The notes beneath the pieces were generated by a model. It had not been told where the DNA came from, made no database searches, and worked only from the letters and a program-made list of their open reading frames with translations. A DNA stretch of 64,000 nucleotides from Pseudomonas pergaminensis (GTDB lineage: Bacteria > Pseudomonadota > Gammaproteobacteria > Pseudomonadales > Pseudomonadaceae). Shown here piece by piece: positions 28,706-35,642 of this stretch. The position numbers were made by a program, and so were the translations under genes. Every line of letters starts with the position of its first letter. Position 1 is the stretch's first letter. The stretch is taken from the NCBI RefSeq assembly GCF_024112395.2, contig NZ_CP078013.2:1364001-1428000 (forward strand). Direction: 5' to 3'.

Positions 28706-29254
28706 ATGAAAACCTGGCGTAGGGTTGTAATCGCCTTGTCGTTCCTGCTGCTCAGCGGTTGCCTGGTGACCTTCAAGGACCCGCTGCCGGCCCATGAAGC
28801 CGCACCGCCAGCCCTGCTGGGCCAGTGGTCGAGCAAGAATGCCTGGGGCGAGCCGCTCAACCTGCGAATCACGCGCGTCGGTGAACACCGCTACAAAGCC
28901 GTAAGCTACCCTACAGCCAAGCCGCAGCAGCGTGATGAGTACCTGTTCAGTGTGTCGCGCCATGGTGATCGCTGGTACCTGTCGGCGCCGTTGCCGGCCA
29001 AGCTGGGTGGGCATTTCATTCTCGCTGGGTTTGAAATCGACGAAAAGCACGAATTGGTGGTCTACAACCTCGACCTTGAGCAGATTCATCAAGCGATAGG
29101 CCAAAAGTCACTGCATGGCAGTACTGTGCAAACCGTCGAAGGCGCCGGGGTGCTGGTGGACAGCCCTCTGGACCAGGTGTTTGCGTACCTGGATGACCCG
29201 GCCAATGCCGATGTATTCGTGGAAGCCGTGCGCTACCGGCGCGCGGGCAAATAA
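28706..29254 (+). CDS. Hypothetical lipoprotein
   Basis: A 182-aa protein with a lipoprotein signal peptide: basic start (MKTWRRVV), hydrophobic core and lipobox LLSGC with the lipidated Cys near residue 19. The mature part is a beta-rich domain without a family I can name (LLGQWSSKNAWGEPLNLRITRVGEHRYKAVSY). The ATG at 28706 is preceded by GGGGGATG. It sits between a TetR gene and a DUF1704 gene with short gaps on both sides (16 and 21 bases) and is likely in one operon with them. Envelope function is likely, the exact role unknown. Confidence 0.82.
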   Translation: MKTWRRVVIALSFLLLSGCLVTFKDPLPAHEAAPPALLGQWSSKNAWGEPLNLRITRVGEHRYKAVSYPTAKPQQRDEYLFSVSRHGDRWYLSAPLPAKLGGHFILAGFEIDEKHELVVYNLDLEQIHQAIGQKSLHGSTVQTVEGAGVLVDSPLDQVFAYLDDPANADVFVEAVRYRRAGK

Positions 29255-29275
29255 CGTTTAAAGGGGAAGCACCGG

Positions 29276-30553
29276 GTGGACGATTACCAGCAGACGATAC
29301 GCACCTTGTCTGATCGCATTGTGCTGGCGCAAACACCGATTCGCGTCCTCGACGCCGTGAAGTGGGACGAAAACATTCGCCAGGGATTCCTCAAGGCCAA
29401 GGGCAAGGAAATGCCGGCGGTGAACCGCGACTACTACCTCAATCGGCCACTGTCCTTCGACTCCAGCGCGGTGAAGCTGGAATTCCAGAACATCGAGCGT
29501 GACATCACCCGCCGTCTCGGCCAGTTCAGCCCGGTGGGGCAGATCATGCGCCGCATGTGCAAGGAATACCGCATGGTGGTGCGCATGCTCGAAGCGCGCG
29601 GCACCGAGGATTTCGGCCTGATTTCCCAGGAGCTGTACGGCGCGGCCTCCGATGCGTTTCACGCCGGCGACCCGACCTTGGCCGACCTGGGCCTGATGCT
29701 GTCTGACTACCTGAACAACATCGATGGACGTGGCGACTTGAAGGATGAGGCCAAGACCCTCACCGCCAAGGACGCCGTCGCCTTGCTGCAAACTCGCCTG
29801 AACAAGGTGTTCGGCGAGGCCGAAGAAACCATCCGCGTGTTCGAGTCCGACGGTATCGTCGCCGACGCCGCGGCGGGTGCCGACTACATCAAGATCCGCG
29901 CCGACGCGATGTTCAACGACCGCGACGTTCGCGCCCTGGAAGTGCATGAGGGCCTGGTGCACGTGGGCACCACCCTCAATGGCCAGAACCAGCCGATCTG
30001 CACCTTCCTGTCCAAGGGCCCGCCGTCGTCCACCGTGACCCAGGAAGGCCTGGCGATCCTGATGGAGATCATCACCTTCGCCTCCTACCCGAGTCGCCTG
30101 CGCAAGCTGACCAACCGCACCCGCGCTATCCACATGGTGGAAGAGGGCGCCGACTTCCTGCAGGTGTTCGAGTTCTTCCGCGAGCAAGGCTTTGAGATGG
30201 CCGAAAGCTATGGCAACGCCAGTCGCGTATTCCGTGGCTCGGTGCCGACCGGTCTGCCGTTTACCAAGGACCTGTCCTACCTCAAGGGCTTTATCATGGT
30301 CTACAACTACATCCAGCTCGCCGTGCGCAAAGGCAAGCTGGAACAAGTGCCGCTGCTGTTCTGCGGCAAGACCACCCTGGAAGACATGCGTACCCTGCGC
30401 CAACTGGTCGATGAAGGCCTGGTGGTGCCGCCCAAGTACCTGCCCGAGCAGTTCCGTGACATGAACGCGCTGGCGGCGTGGATGTGCTTCTCCAACTTCC
30501 TCAACCACTTGAGCCTGGACCGGATCGAGGCGGATTACTCGAATATCCTTTGA
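29276..30553 (+). CDS. DUF1704 / QEGLA-motif protein with HExxxH metallopeptidase-like site
   Basis: A 425-aa protein of the DUF1704 family, annotated elsewhere as flavohemoglobin expression-modulating QEGLA motif protein. HEGLVH at residues 224-229 matches the zinc-binding HExxxH of this family, and QEGLA at 256-260 supplies a conserved Glu. Eukaryotic relatives (MATCAP) are tyrosine carboxypeptidases acting on tubulin, so a peptidase role is plausible, but no bacterial substrate is visible. There is no signal peptide, so it should act in the cytoplasm. Start is GTG at 29276 with AAGGGGAA at 29261-29268. A REPIN follows 16 bases after the stop. Confidence 0.85.
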   Translation: MDDYQQTIRTLSDRIVLAQTPIRVLDAVKWDENIRQGFLKAKGKEMPAVNRDYYLNRPLSFDSSAVKLEFQNIERDITRRLGQFSPVGQIMRRMCKEYRMVVRMLEARGTEDFGLISQELYGAASDAFHAGDPTLADLGLMLSDYLNNIDGRGDLKDEAKTLTAKDAVALLQTRLNKVFGEAEETIRVFESDGIVADAAAGADYIKIRADAMFNDRDVRALEVHEGLVHVGTTLNGQNQPICTFLSKGPPSSTVTQEGLAILMEIITFASYPSRLRKLTNRTRAIHMVEEGADFLQVFEFFREQGFEMAESYGNASRVFRGSVPTGLPFTKDLSYLKGFIMVYNYIQLAVRKGKLEQVPLLFCGKTTLEDMRTLRQLVDEGLVVPPKYLPEQFRDMNALAAWMCFSNFLNHLSLDRIEADYSNIL

Positions 30554-30569
30554 CCAAACCGGATCGACC

Positions 30570-30658
30570 TGTGGGAGCGGGCTTGCTCGCGAAAGCGGTA
30601 CATCAGATATACATAAGTTGACTGATACACGGCTTTCGCGAGCAAGCCCGCTCCCACA
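30570..30658. repeat. REPIN after the DUF1704 gene
   Basis: Arms TGTGGGAGCGGGCTTGCTCG and the complement, with a short AT-rich centre. It lies in the 156-base gap before the alpha/beta hydrolase lipoprotein gene. Confidence 0.9.
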
Positions 30659-30709
30659 TTTGAATCTCTGAAAGATTTAAAATTTCGAATAATAGCGAGG
30701 CTTCAACGG

Positions 30710-31615
30710 ATGAGAATCCTCGGCATTCTTTGCCTGCTACTCACATTGAACGGCTGCAGCTCACTGCTGTTCTACCCCGAACCCGGCCTGCCATTCACGC
30801 CGGAAAAAGCCCATCTGCAATATCGCGACGTCACCTTGACCACCGCCGATGGTGTGAAGCTCCACGCCTGGTGGTTGCCGGCCAAGCCTGGTGTGCCGCT
30901 CAAGGGCACGGTGCTGCACCTGCATGGCAACGGCGGCAATCTGGCCTGGCACCTCGGTGGCAGTTGGTGGTTGCCGGAGCAAGGCTACCAAGTGCTGCTG
31001 CTGGACTATCGCGGTTATGGCTTGTCGGAAGGCAAGCCCTCGTTACCCGCGATCTATCAGGATGTGGACGCGGCGTTCAGTTGGATCGACAAGGCGCCTG
31101 AAACCCAGGGCCAGCCGCTGATAGTCCTCGGTCAAAGCCTGGGCGGGGCGTTGGCGGTGCACTACCTGGCCGCTCACCCGGAGCGCCAAGCCCAGCTCAA
31201 GGCGTTGGTGCTGGACGGCGTGCCTGCCAGTTATCGTGACGTAGGACAATTCGCCCTGAGCACCTCGTGGTTAACATGGCCGTTTCAGGTGCCGCTGTCC
31301 TGGCTGGTCCCGGACGCCGACAGTGCGATCCATGCCATGCCCCAGCTGACGGGTGTGCCGAAGCTGTTGTTCCACAGCCTGGATGACCCGATCGTGCCCG
31401 TGGCCAATGGCATCCGCCTGTACCAGGCCGCGCCACCACCCAGGGTATTGCAACTGACCCGGGGCGGGCATGTACAGACCTTTGCCGACAAGACCTGGCA
31501 AACCGTGATGCTGCGCTACCTGGATGACCCGCAACACTTCAACGGTTTGCGTCGCCTGGGCGAAATTCCGAATTACCCCATTCCTAACGTTGATTCATCA
31601 GAGAACCCGCAATGA
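30710..31615 (+). CDS. Alpha/beta-hydrolase lipoprotein
   Basis: A 301-aa lipoprotein with signal peptide and lipobox LNGC (Cys near residue 16). The mature part is an alpha/beta hydrolase: the oxyanion region LHLHGNGGN, the DYRGYGLSEG loop, the nucleophile elbow GQSLGG near residues 142-147, an acid in LDDPIVP, and His in GGHVQTF. It resembles BEM46/YfhR-type membrane-attached hydrolases, whose substrates are mostly unknown. The next gene overlaps its stop by 4 bases. Confidence 0.87.
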   Translation: MRILGILCLLLTLNGCSSLLFYPEPGLPFTPEKAHLQYRDVTLTTADGVKLHAWWLPAKPGVPLKGTVLHLHGNGGNLAWHLGGSWWLPEQGYQVLLLDYRGYGLSEGKPSLPAIYQDVDAAFSWIDKAPETQGQPLIVLGQSLGGALAVHYLAAHPERQAQLKALVLDGVPASYRDVGQFALSTSWLTWPFQVPLSWLVPDADSAIHAMPQLTGVPKLLFHSLDDPIVPVANGIRLYQAAPPPRVLQLTRGGHVQTFADKTWQTVMLRYLDDPQHFNGLRRLGEIPNYPIPNVDSSENPQ

Positions 31616-31938
31616 GCGAAGAACGCAACATGATCCCGCTGATCCTCACCGGCATCGGCACCATCATCGGTACCGTCGGTTGCTTGTGGTACTACGGCTA
31701 CCTGCACTTCGCCAAGCCGGAAGATGCGTTGCTGCTCAGCGATTTCACCCTGCTCAAGACCGTGCCAGGCGAGGACTACAAGATCTCCCTGACCCCGGCA
31801 GCGCAAGTGGCACAGTGTGTGGATGGCGTGCTGGTGATGTTCGACACCGAGCAGAAAGGCCTGAGCGGTGTGCTGGTGAATAATAAGAAACAGGCGGTGC
31901 GGTGCATGGGCCAGGAGACACCACAGCTCCAGCAGTGA
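31612..31938 (+). CDS. Small membrane-anchored hypothetical protein
   Basis: A 108-aa protein with one N-terminal transmembrane helix (IPLILTGIGTIIGTVGCLWYYGYL, residues 8-31) and a soluble remainder with two Cys residues (QCVDGVLVM, VRCMGQ). It overlaps the preceding hydrolase gene by ATGA and is very likely its operon partner. No family I recognise. Confidence 0.75.
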   Translation: MSEERNMIPLILTGIGTIIGTVGCLWYYGYLHFAKPEDALLLSDFTLLKTVPGEDYKISLTPAAQVAQCVDGVLVMFDTEQKGLSGVLVNNKKQAVRCMGQETPQLQQ

Positions 31939-32048
31939 TCCGGGCGCATCGCGTCTGAAATATTTGGAACCGTTTTGCCTGACCGACCACTCAATGGCTC
32001 GTCAACGTTCGTGATGGGTCGTCGCGGACCGCCAGCAAGGGGAGAGTC

Positions 32049-32231
32049 ATGGTCAAGTTGGGTGAGATAAGTGCGATAGACAGGTGGTTGGAAATGTCCA
32101 GGATGCAGGCGCTGGTTGAAGCACTTGGCGGGGGCATCGATGACATCGCGCAAAAGGAACAGGGGGAGCAGTGCAAAGAGAAACCTGCAGGTGCGGGTTT
32201 CGAGAACGATAAGCGTCCGATCACATTCTAA
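32049..32231 (+). CDS. Small orphan protein (60 aa)
   Basis: A 60-aa, mostly helical, charged protein (IDRWLEMSRMQALVEALGGGIDDIAQKEQGEQ) with no signal peptide and no recognisable family. It is supported by a strong ribosome site, AAGGGGAGAG at 32037-32046, and by a textbook terminator just after its stop. It begins the accessory-looking stretch between the conserved hydrolase operon and lptF. A single Cys is near residue 42. Confidence 0.6.
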   Translation: MVKLGEISAIDRWLEMSRMQALVEALGGGIDDIAQKEQGEQCKEKPAGAGFENDKRPITF

Positions 32232-32236
32232 ACGTG

Positions 32237-32266
32237 AAAAAACCCACCGCTTCTGGTGGGTTTTTT
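32237..32266 (+). terminator. Rho-independent terminator after the 60-aa gene
   Basis: Stem AAAAAACCCACC / GGTGGGTTTTTT with a 6-nt loop, just after the stop. The A-run on the left also makes it usable on the minus strand. Confidence 0.9.
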
Positions 32267-32347
32267 ATTTCTGCTCAATTGATCCATCAGCATCAGTGAG
32301 AAAGCGGGTCGCGCCACTCCATCATTTATTACCAAGGTATACCGCAC

Positions 32348-32375
32348 GGAACTGATAGCGGCGGGAGACCACTGC
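32348..32375 (+). promoter_or_regulatory. Candidate HrpL-type promoter before the first Asn/Gly-rich gene
   Basis: GGAACT, 15 bases, then CCACTGC. The known HrpL consensus is GGAACC-N15/16-CCACNNA; this matches 9 of the 11 fixed positions. The start codon lies about 57 bases further on. An imperfect match and chance similarity are both possible. No obvious sigma-70 promoter is seen in this gap. Confidence 0.28.
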
Positions 32376-32431
32376 TATATCGGTCAGGAGATTAAATCCG
32401 GCGCGTGGGAAATTACATTTGGAGTATAGCG

Positions 32432-32926
32432 ATGAGATTGGACTCGTTGATGAACACGGCAGTCATGAACACCCTCACGACCATGTCCACGGCATGGAAC
32501 GTTGTCACGGGACAGAGTATGGGCTGGAGCCGTGGCGGCAACGCAAGCCATTACCCCAGTTATCAACCGAGCCAGCGACCCAGGTATGCCGGCATTCAAG
32601 CGCCGAATCGCGGGATAGCCCAGCACATGGGGCGAGCACCTTGGCGTCAGCCGCTGGAATCGAAGCGGCCGCTTACAGTCACCCATAACAACTACATCTT
32701 CAACATTCACTACGTGAGCGTCAGGGATGTGAAGTCAGCTCAAGTGGGTGTGCATGTCAATAGCGGCCATGGCAGCATGAATAACGGCAATTTTGGTAAC
32801 TACGGAAATAACGGTAACAGCGGGAGTCACAGTGGTTATTCCAACCACGGAATAAACGGTAATCAACGAATCGCCGCAGGCGCCGGGCCTTCCCGTAATG
32901 GCCTGAGGCAAGGTAATCAGCCCTGA
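32432..32926 (+). CDS. Asn/Gly-rich hypothetical protein, first of a paralogous pair
   Basis: A 164-aa protein of unknown function, with no cysteine and no signal peptide or membrane segment. The N-terminal 30 residues are rich in Met, Thr, Asn and Ser (LDSLMNTAVMNTLTTMSTAW). A Pro/Arg/Gln middle follows, then a short beta-like piece (NYIFNIHYVSV). Residues 117-144 form a low-complexity Asn/Gly/His/Tyr block. That block matches residues 42-69 of the next gene at 21 of 28 positions. Start at 32432 uses GGAG at 32421-32424; a GTG-type start 27 bases upstream is less likely. Base composition is lower in GC than the flanking core genes. Possibilities include a secreted harpin-like or structural protein; none is proven. 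Confidence 0.6.
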   Translation: MRLDSLMNTAVMNTLTTMSTAWNVVTGQSMGWSRGGNASHYPSYQPSQRPRYAGIQAPNRGIAQHMGRAPWRQPLESKRPLTVTHNNYIFNIHYVSVRDVKSAQVGVHVNSGHGSMNNGNFGNYGNNGNSGSHSGYSNHGINGNQRIAAGAGPSRNGLRQGNQP

Positions 32927-32977
32927 AGCAGTGGCGCACCCTTTCAAACGTTGACTTATTTTCTAGAATATTCGAAA

Positions 32978-33006
32978 TGAACCGGTTGCCAATAAGGCAC
33001 CAATTA
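32978..33006 (+). promoter_or_regulatory. Candidate HrpL-type promoter before the second Asn/Gly-rich gene
   Basis: TGAACC, 16 bases, then CCAATTA. It matches 9 of the 11 fixed positions of GGAACC-N15/16-CCACNNA, with different mismatches from the upstream candidate. The start codon is about 90 bases further on. Weak alone; notable because both paralogs have one at a similar place. Confidence 0.25.
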
Positions 33007-33097
33007 ATGGGGGTGATGTAATTCGGACTGAACAGTGCCGCTTATTATATTGCGAACGTGTAACCCATCAGTCTACTGGAATAGAGAAGGTGTCAAG

Positions 33098-33370
33098 ATG
33101 ACTCAGCTATTAGCCTCGCACTATGAATACCGCAATGCATTTTACGCACGTTATCCCGATGAACAGGCTTGGAGGCCTGCGGCCGAGCAACGTGCGTGGG
33201 GCAGCCGGTATGGCGGCGGTGATAACGGCAATCATGGTAACTATGGCAATAACGGAAATGGTGGCGCACATAGTCGCTATGAAAATCATGGGCGCAATGG
33301 TAATGAGATAGATGGGCTGCGGGTGACTTCACCCAATCGTCACGGTAGCCATGGCAACTATGGCAATTAA
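33098..33370 (+). CDS. Asn/Gly-rich hypothetical protein, second of the pair, truncated by TAA
   Basis: A 90-aa cysteine-free protein. Residues 1-38 are polar and aromatic (SHYEYRNAFYARYPDEQAW). Residues 42-69 hold the Asn/Gly block shared with the previous gene ([ND]NGN-GNYGNNGN...NHG-NGN). GAGAAGG at 33084-33090 is a clear ribosome site, and the ATG at 33098 is 8 bases on. The frame ends at TAA (33368-33370) in the middle of the repeat GNYGN. After it, the same frame stays open for 31 more codons of the same composition. The truncation is probably recent, so this may be a decaying gene. Confidence 0.58.
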   Translation: MTQLLASHYEYRNAFYARYPDEQAWRPAAEQRAWGSRYGGGDNGNHGNYGNNGNGGAHSRYENHGRNGNEIDGLRVTSPNRHGSHGNYGN

Positions 33371-33466
33371 GGTAACTATGGCAATAACGGTAACTCCGGG
33401 GGCTTTAGCAGTTACATTAATTCGGGGCAGAACGGCAATCGTACAGCGGGTTACTCTAGTAATTAA
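33371..33466 (+). pseudogene. Detached 3' part of the second Asn/Gly-rich gene
   Basis: Thirty-one codons in frame with the preceding gene, opening again with GNYGNNGNSGGF and ending in TAA at 33464. It has no start codon or ribosome site of its own. The residues continue the repeat pattern of both paralogs, so it reads as the original C-terminus of a 122-aa protein, lost or reached only by readthrough of TAA. Confidence 0.6.
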
Positions 33467-33514
33467 GTCAGTTATCAAGTGCTGAAGAGCTTTCGCCTGG
33501 GGTCAGACACAACG

Positions 33515-33549
33515 AAAAAGCCCCGCCTATTCAGGCGGGGCTTTTTTTG
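33515..33549. terminator. Bidirectional rho-independent terminator upstream of lptF 3' end
   Basis: Stem AAAAAGCCCCGCCT / AGGCGGGGCTTTTT with an ATTC loop and T7 tail on the plus strand and A-run on the other side. It lies 11 bases beyond the lptF stop, and can stop transcription from both the Asn/Gly-rich genes and lptF. Confidence 0.92.
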
Positions 33550-33559
33550 CACCTATCGA

Positions 33560-34345
33560 TCAGTTAGCGACGGAAGACCGTGGCTTGACCGGTTGGTTGT
33601 CGTTGGAGATGGTCACTTCAACGCGGCGGTTCATGGCACGGCCCGAAACGCTGCCGTTATCGGCAACCGGGTATTCCTTGCCATAACCCTGGGTCACGAT
33701 GCGCGAAATGTCCACGCCTTGCTGAGCCAGTGCGCGTTGCACGGAAGACGCACGACGCTCGGACAGGCTCTGGTTATAAGAGTCGGAACCGGTGCTGTCG
33801 GTGTAGCCTTCGACGATCACTTTACGGTCCGGGTTGTCGCGCAGGAACTGAGCCAGTTTGGTGATGTTCACCAGACCGCTGGATTTCAGGTCGGATTTGT
33901 TAGTGGCGAACAGCACGTCACCGAACGTTACCAGGGTACCGCGATCGGTCTGCTTGGCATTCAGGCTGTCTTGCAGTTGCTTGATCTGTGCATCACGGGC
34001 GTCCAGCAGGGCGCGGGCACGTTCGTCACCGGCATTTTTCAGCTTGGCTTCGGATTCGCGCAGCACGATGGTGTCTTTGGCTACTTCAACGCGCTGGTTG
34101 GTCAGGTAGGCCAACTGGTCGACTTTCTTCTCGTCTTCCTTGTCGCGGTAGGCCTTGTCAGCCTTGTCCAGCCATTCGCTGGCGTCCTTGGTTTCCAGTG
34201 CCGCCAGCTTGGTGGCTTGCGGGTTGGTCTGCAGGGCCGAGAAGTTGGTCCGTGCGTTTTCCAGGTTCGCGTTAGGCGGGGTGGAGCAGGCCGCCAGTGC
34301 AACGCTCATCGCCAGCAGGGCAGGGATCATCAATTGTTTACGCAT
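33560..34345 (-). CDS. lptF: LptF, OmpA-family outer-membrane lipoprotein
   Basis: A 261-aa lipoprotein. The signal peptide ends in lipobox LAAC (Cys20). Residues about 25-135 form a helical, coiled-coil region with DUF4398-like features. Residues about 140-245 are an OmpA C-terminal domain (VTFGDVLFATNKSDLKSSG, VEGYTDSTGSDSYNQSLSERRA, GYGKEYPVADN), which binds peptidoglycan. It matches P. aeruginosa LptF in length and layout, a protein tied to envelope stress survival and adhesion. It is the second gene of an operon with the DUF4398 lipoprotein gene, 55 bases apart. Confidence 0.93.
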   Translation of the reverse strand: MRKQLMIPALLAMSVALAACSTPPNANLENARTNFSALQTNPQATKLAALETKDASEWLDKADKAYRDKEDEKKVDQLAYLTNQRVEVAKDTIVLRESEAKLKNAGDERARALLDARDAQIKQLQDSLNAKQTDRGTLVTFGDVLFATNKSDLKSSGLVNITKLAQFLRDNPDRKVIVEGYTDSTGSDSYNQSLSERRASSVQRALAQQGVDISRIVTQGYGKEYPVADNGSVSGRAMNRRVEVTISNDNQPVKPRSSVAN

Positions 34346-34400
34346 AGTCGTGTCGTCCTTTCAATTCGATATCAGGTGCGATGCGGTCAAGGGGTGCGTC

Positions 34401-34826
34401 TTACTTCTGCTGGATAGCAGCCGGGCGCATGCCTTCCTTACGCAGCTCATCAACAGCCTTCTGGGAATCCTTCACAGCTTGTTCAGCCTTGGCGGCCTGG
34501 GATTTGCGCTCTGCGACGCGAGCGTCCCACTCGGCTTGTTCAGCCAGGCGGCGGGCTTCGTCGTAGTTCTTGTCGTGCATGGCAATCTCGGCTTGCTTGA
34601 GCTTGTCCTGGGCCGACTTCATTTCTACAGCCGCGTACTCGGTGCCGCCGGCGCTGACAGCGCTGTTCACTGCGGACTGGGTCACCGCGTACTGCTCGGT
34701 CGGCGGGTTACCGGCGCAACCTGCCAGAACGAAGCTGGTGCCGATTGCCAGCGCGGCCAATTTGAGCCCGCGCAGATGGTTAAACGAGGATTTGGCAGTG
34801 CTGGTCTTCATCGTCTTCAACTCCAT
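34401..34826 (-). CDS. DUF4398 lipoprotein, partner of LptF
   Basis: A 141-aa lipoprotein. A signal peptide with lipobox LAGC (Cys near residue 37) is followed by a single long amphipathic helix region (EYAAVEMKSAQDKLKQAEIAMHDKNYDEARRLAEQAEWDARVAERKSQ), the DUF4398 fold. The start at 34826 has AGGAG 8 bases upstream; an in-frame ATG at 34862 has none. It precedes lptF and shares its likely AlgU promoter. Function is presumed to be in the envelope stress response, by association. Confidence 0.88.
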   Translation of the reverse strand: MELKTMKTSTAKSSFNHLRGLKLAALAIGTSFVLAGCAGNPPTEQYAVTQSAVNSAVSAGGTEYAAVEMKSAQDKLKQAEIAMHDKNYDEARRLAEQAEWDARVAERKSQAAKAEQAVKDSQKAVDELRKEGMRPAAIQQK

Positions 34827-34939
34827 TGGATAACTCCTGAAATACATCAAAATCCATGTCACTGGTCAGCGGTTGGGGCCTTGGCGGTAAAGCACAAATT
34901 GCCCTTTAAAACGACCGTTCCAAGTGATGGCTTACTGGC

Positions 34940-34967
34940 TGTGACCGGAGGCTTTTTTCAAAAGTTC
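34940..34967 (-). promoter_or_regulatory. Candidate AlgU (sigma-22/RpoE) promoter of the DUF4398-lptF operon
   Basis: Read on the minus strand: GAACTT, 17 bases, TCACA. The AlgU consensus is GAACTT-N16/17-TCTGA; the -35 is perfect and the -10 is partial. It starts about 114 bases upstream of the DUF4398 gene's ATG. lptF expression is known to depend on AlgU in P. aeruginosa, which fits. Confidence 0.6.
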
Positions 34968-35100
34968 AGAGAAGATGGCGATTTGCCTAAAAAAATATCT
35001 GACTGATTGGTCAGGGTAAAAAAGTTGGAACTTCTGCGTTGCGCAGCGGTACGCCTGGCCCGCGAAGGGCCCGGCGTACAAGGGTTTTGCTGGAGTGGCT

Positions 35101-35457
35101 TCAGTGTTTCTGTTCGTCGCTGCTGGCCGACATATCATGCAGATAGTCATGCAGATAGCGTCGCGACAGCGTCAAAAAGCGCGGGGTAGGGCCGACGTCT
35201 TCGTACAGCGGGTCCCCCTCTTCGTCGGTGGCGACCACCTGCTGGCCCTTGATGTAGGGAAAGCTGGCTTCCAGCTCTTCAAGGGCGGCGCCGATCAGCT
35301 CGCCGAGCAATTCTTCGGTTTGGCGCTTGGGGTACATTTCGGCAATCGCCGCCAGCCTCGCGGCAGACTCCACGTCCAGGTGGATGGCGTACTCGGTCTT
35401 GGTCAAGCGACCCTTGGCGTTCTCTTCCCAATGCTGGGCCAGTTCTCGGATTTTCAT
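35101..35457 (-). CDS. Conserved hypothetical protein (118 aa)
   Basis: A 118-aa acidic cytoplasmic protein. The N-terminal part (MKIRELAQHWEENAKGRLTKTEYAIHLDVESAARLAAIAEMYP) looks like a ribbon-helix-helix or pilin-assembly-type fold; the C-terminus is acidic (VATDEEGDPLYEDVGPTPRFL). GAGG just before the ATG at 35457 supports that start over two upstream in-frame options. It is divergent from ppc. I recognise it only as a protein often found beside ppc in pseudomonads. Confidence 0.72.
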   Translation of the reverse strand: MKIRELAQHWEENAKGRLTKTEYAIHLDVESAARLAAIAEMYPKRQTEELLGELIGAALEELEASFPYIKGQQVVATDEEGDPLYEDVGPTPRFLTLSRRYLHDYLHDMSASSDEQKH

Positions 35458-35642
35458 GGCAACCTCAATGGAGCCCGCGATGGCAGGCAGTGATGAGTGA
35501 CCAGTCGCGTGCATGGATAAACACAGGCGACTCAGTGTTGAGACTAGCTGCAACTCACAAGGTTTAAAGTCTTGTCATAAAACGATGCTGGCGGCACTCT
35601 GGCAGACCTGCGCGTCCCGGATTTCTGGCTGGAGATTGGCTG

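Noticed and set aside
33371..33466. The open frame after the TAA as an independent gene
   Set aside because: No start codon or ribosome site. It reads as the detached C-terminus of the gene before it.
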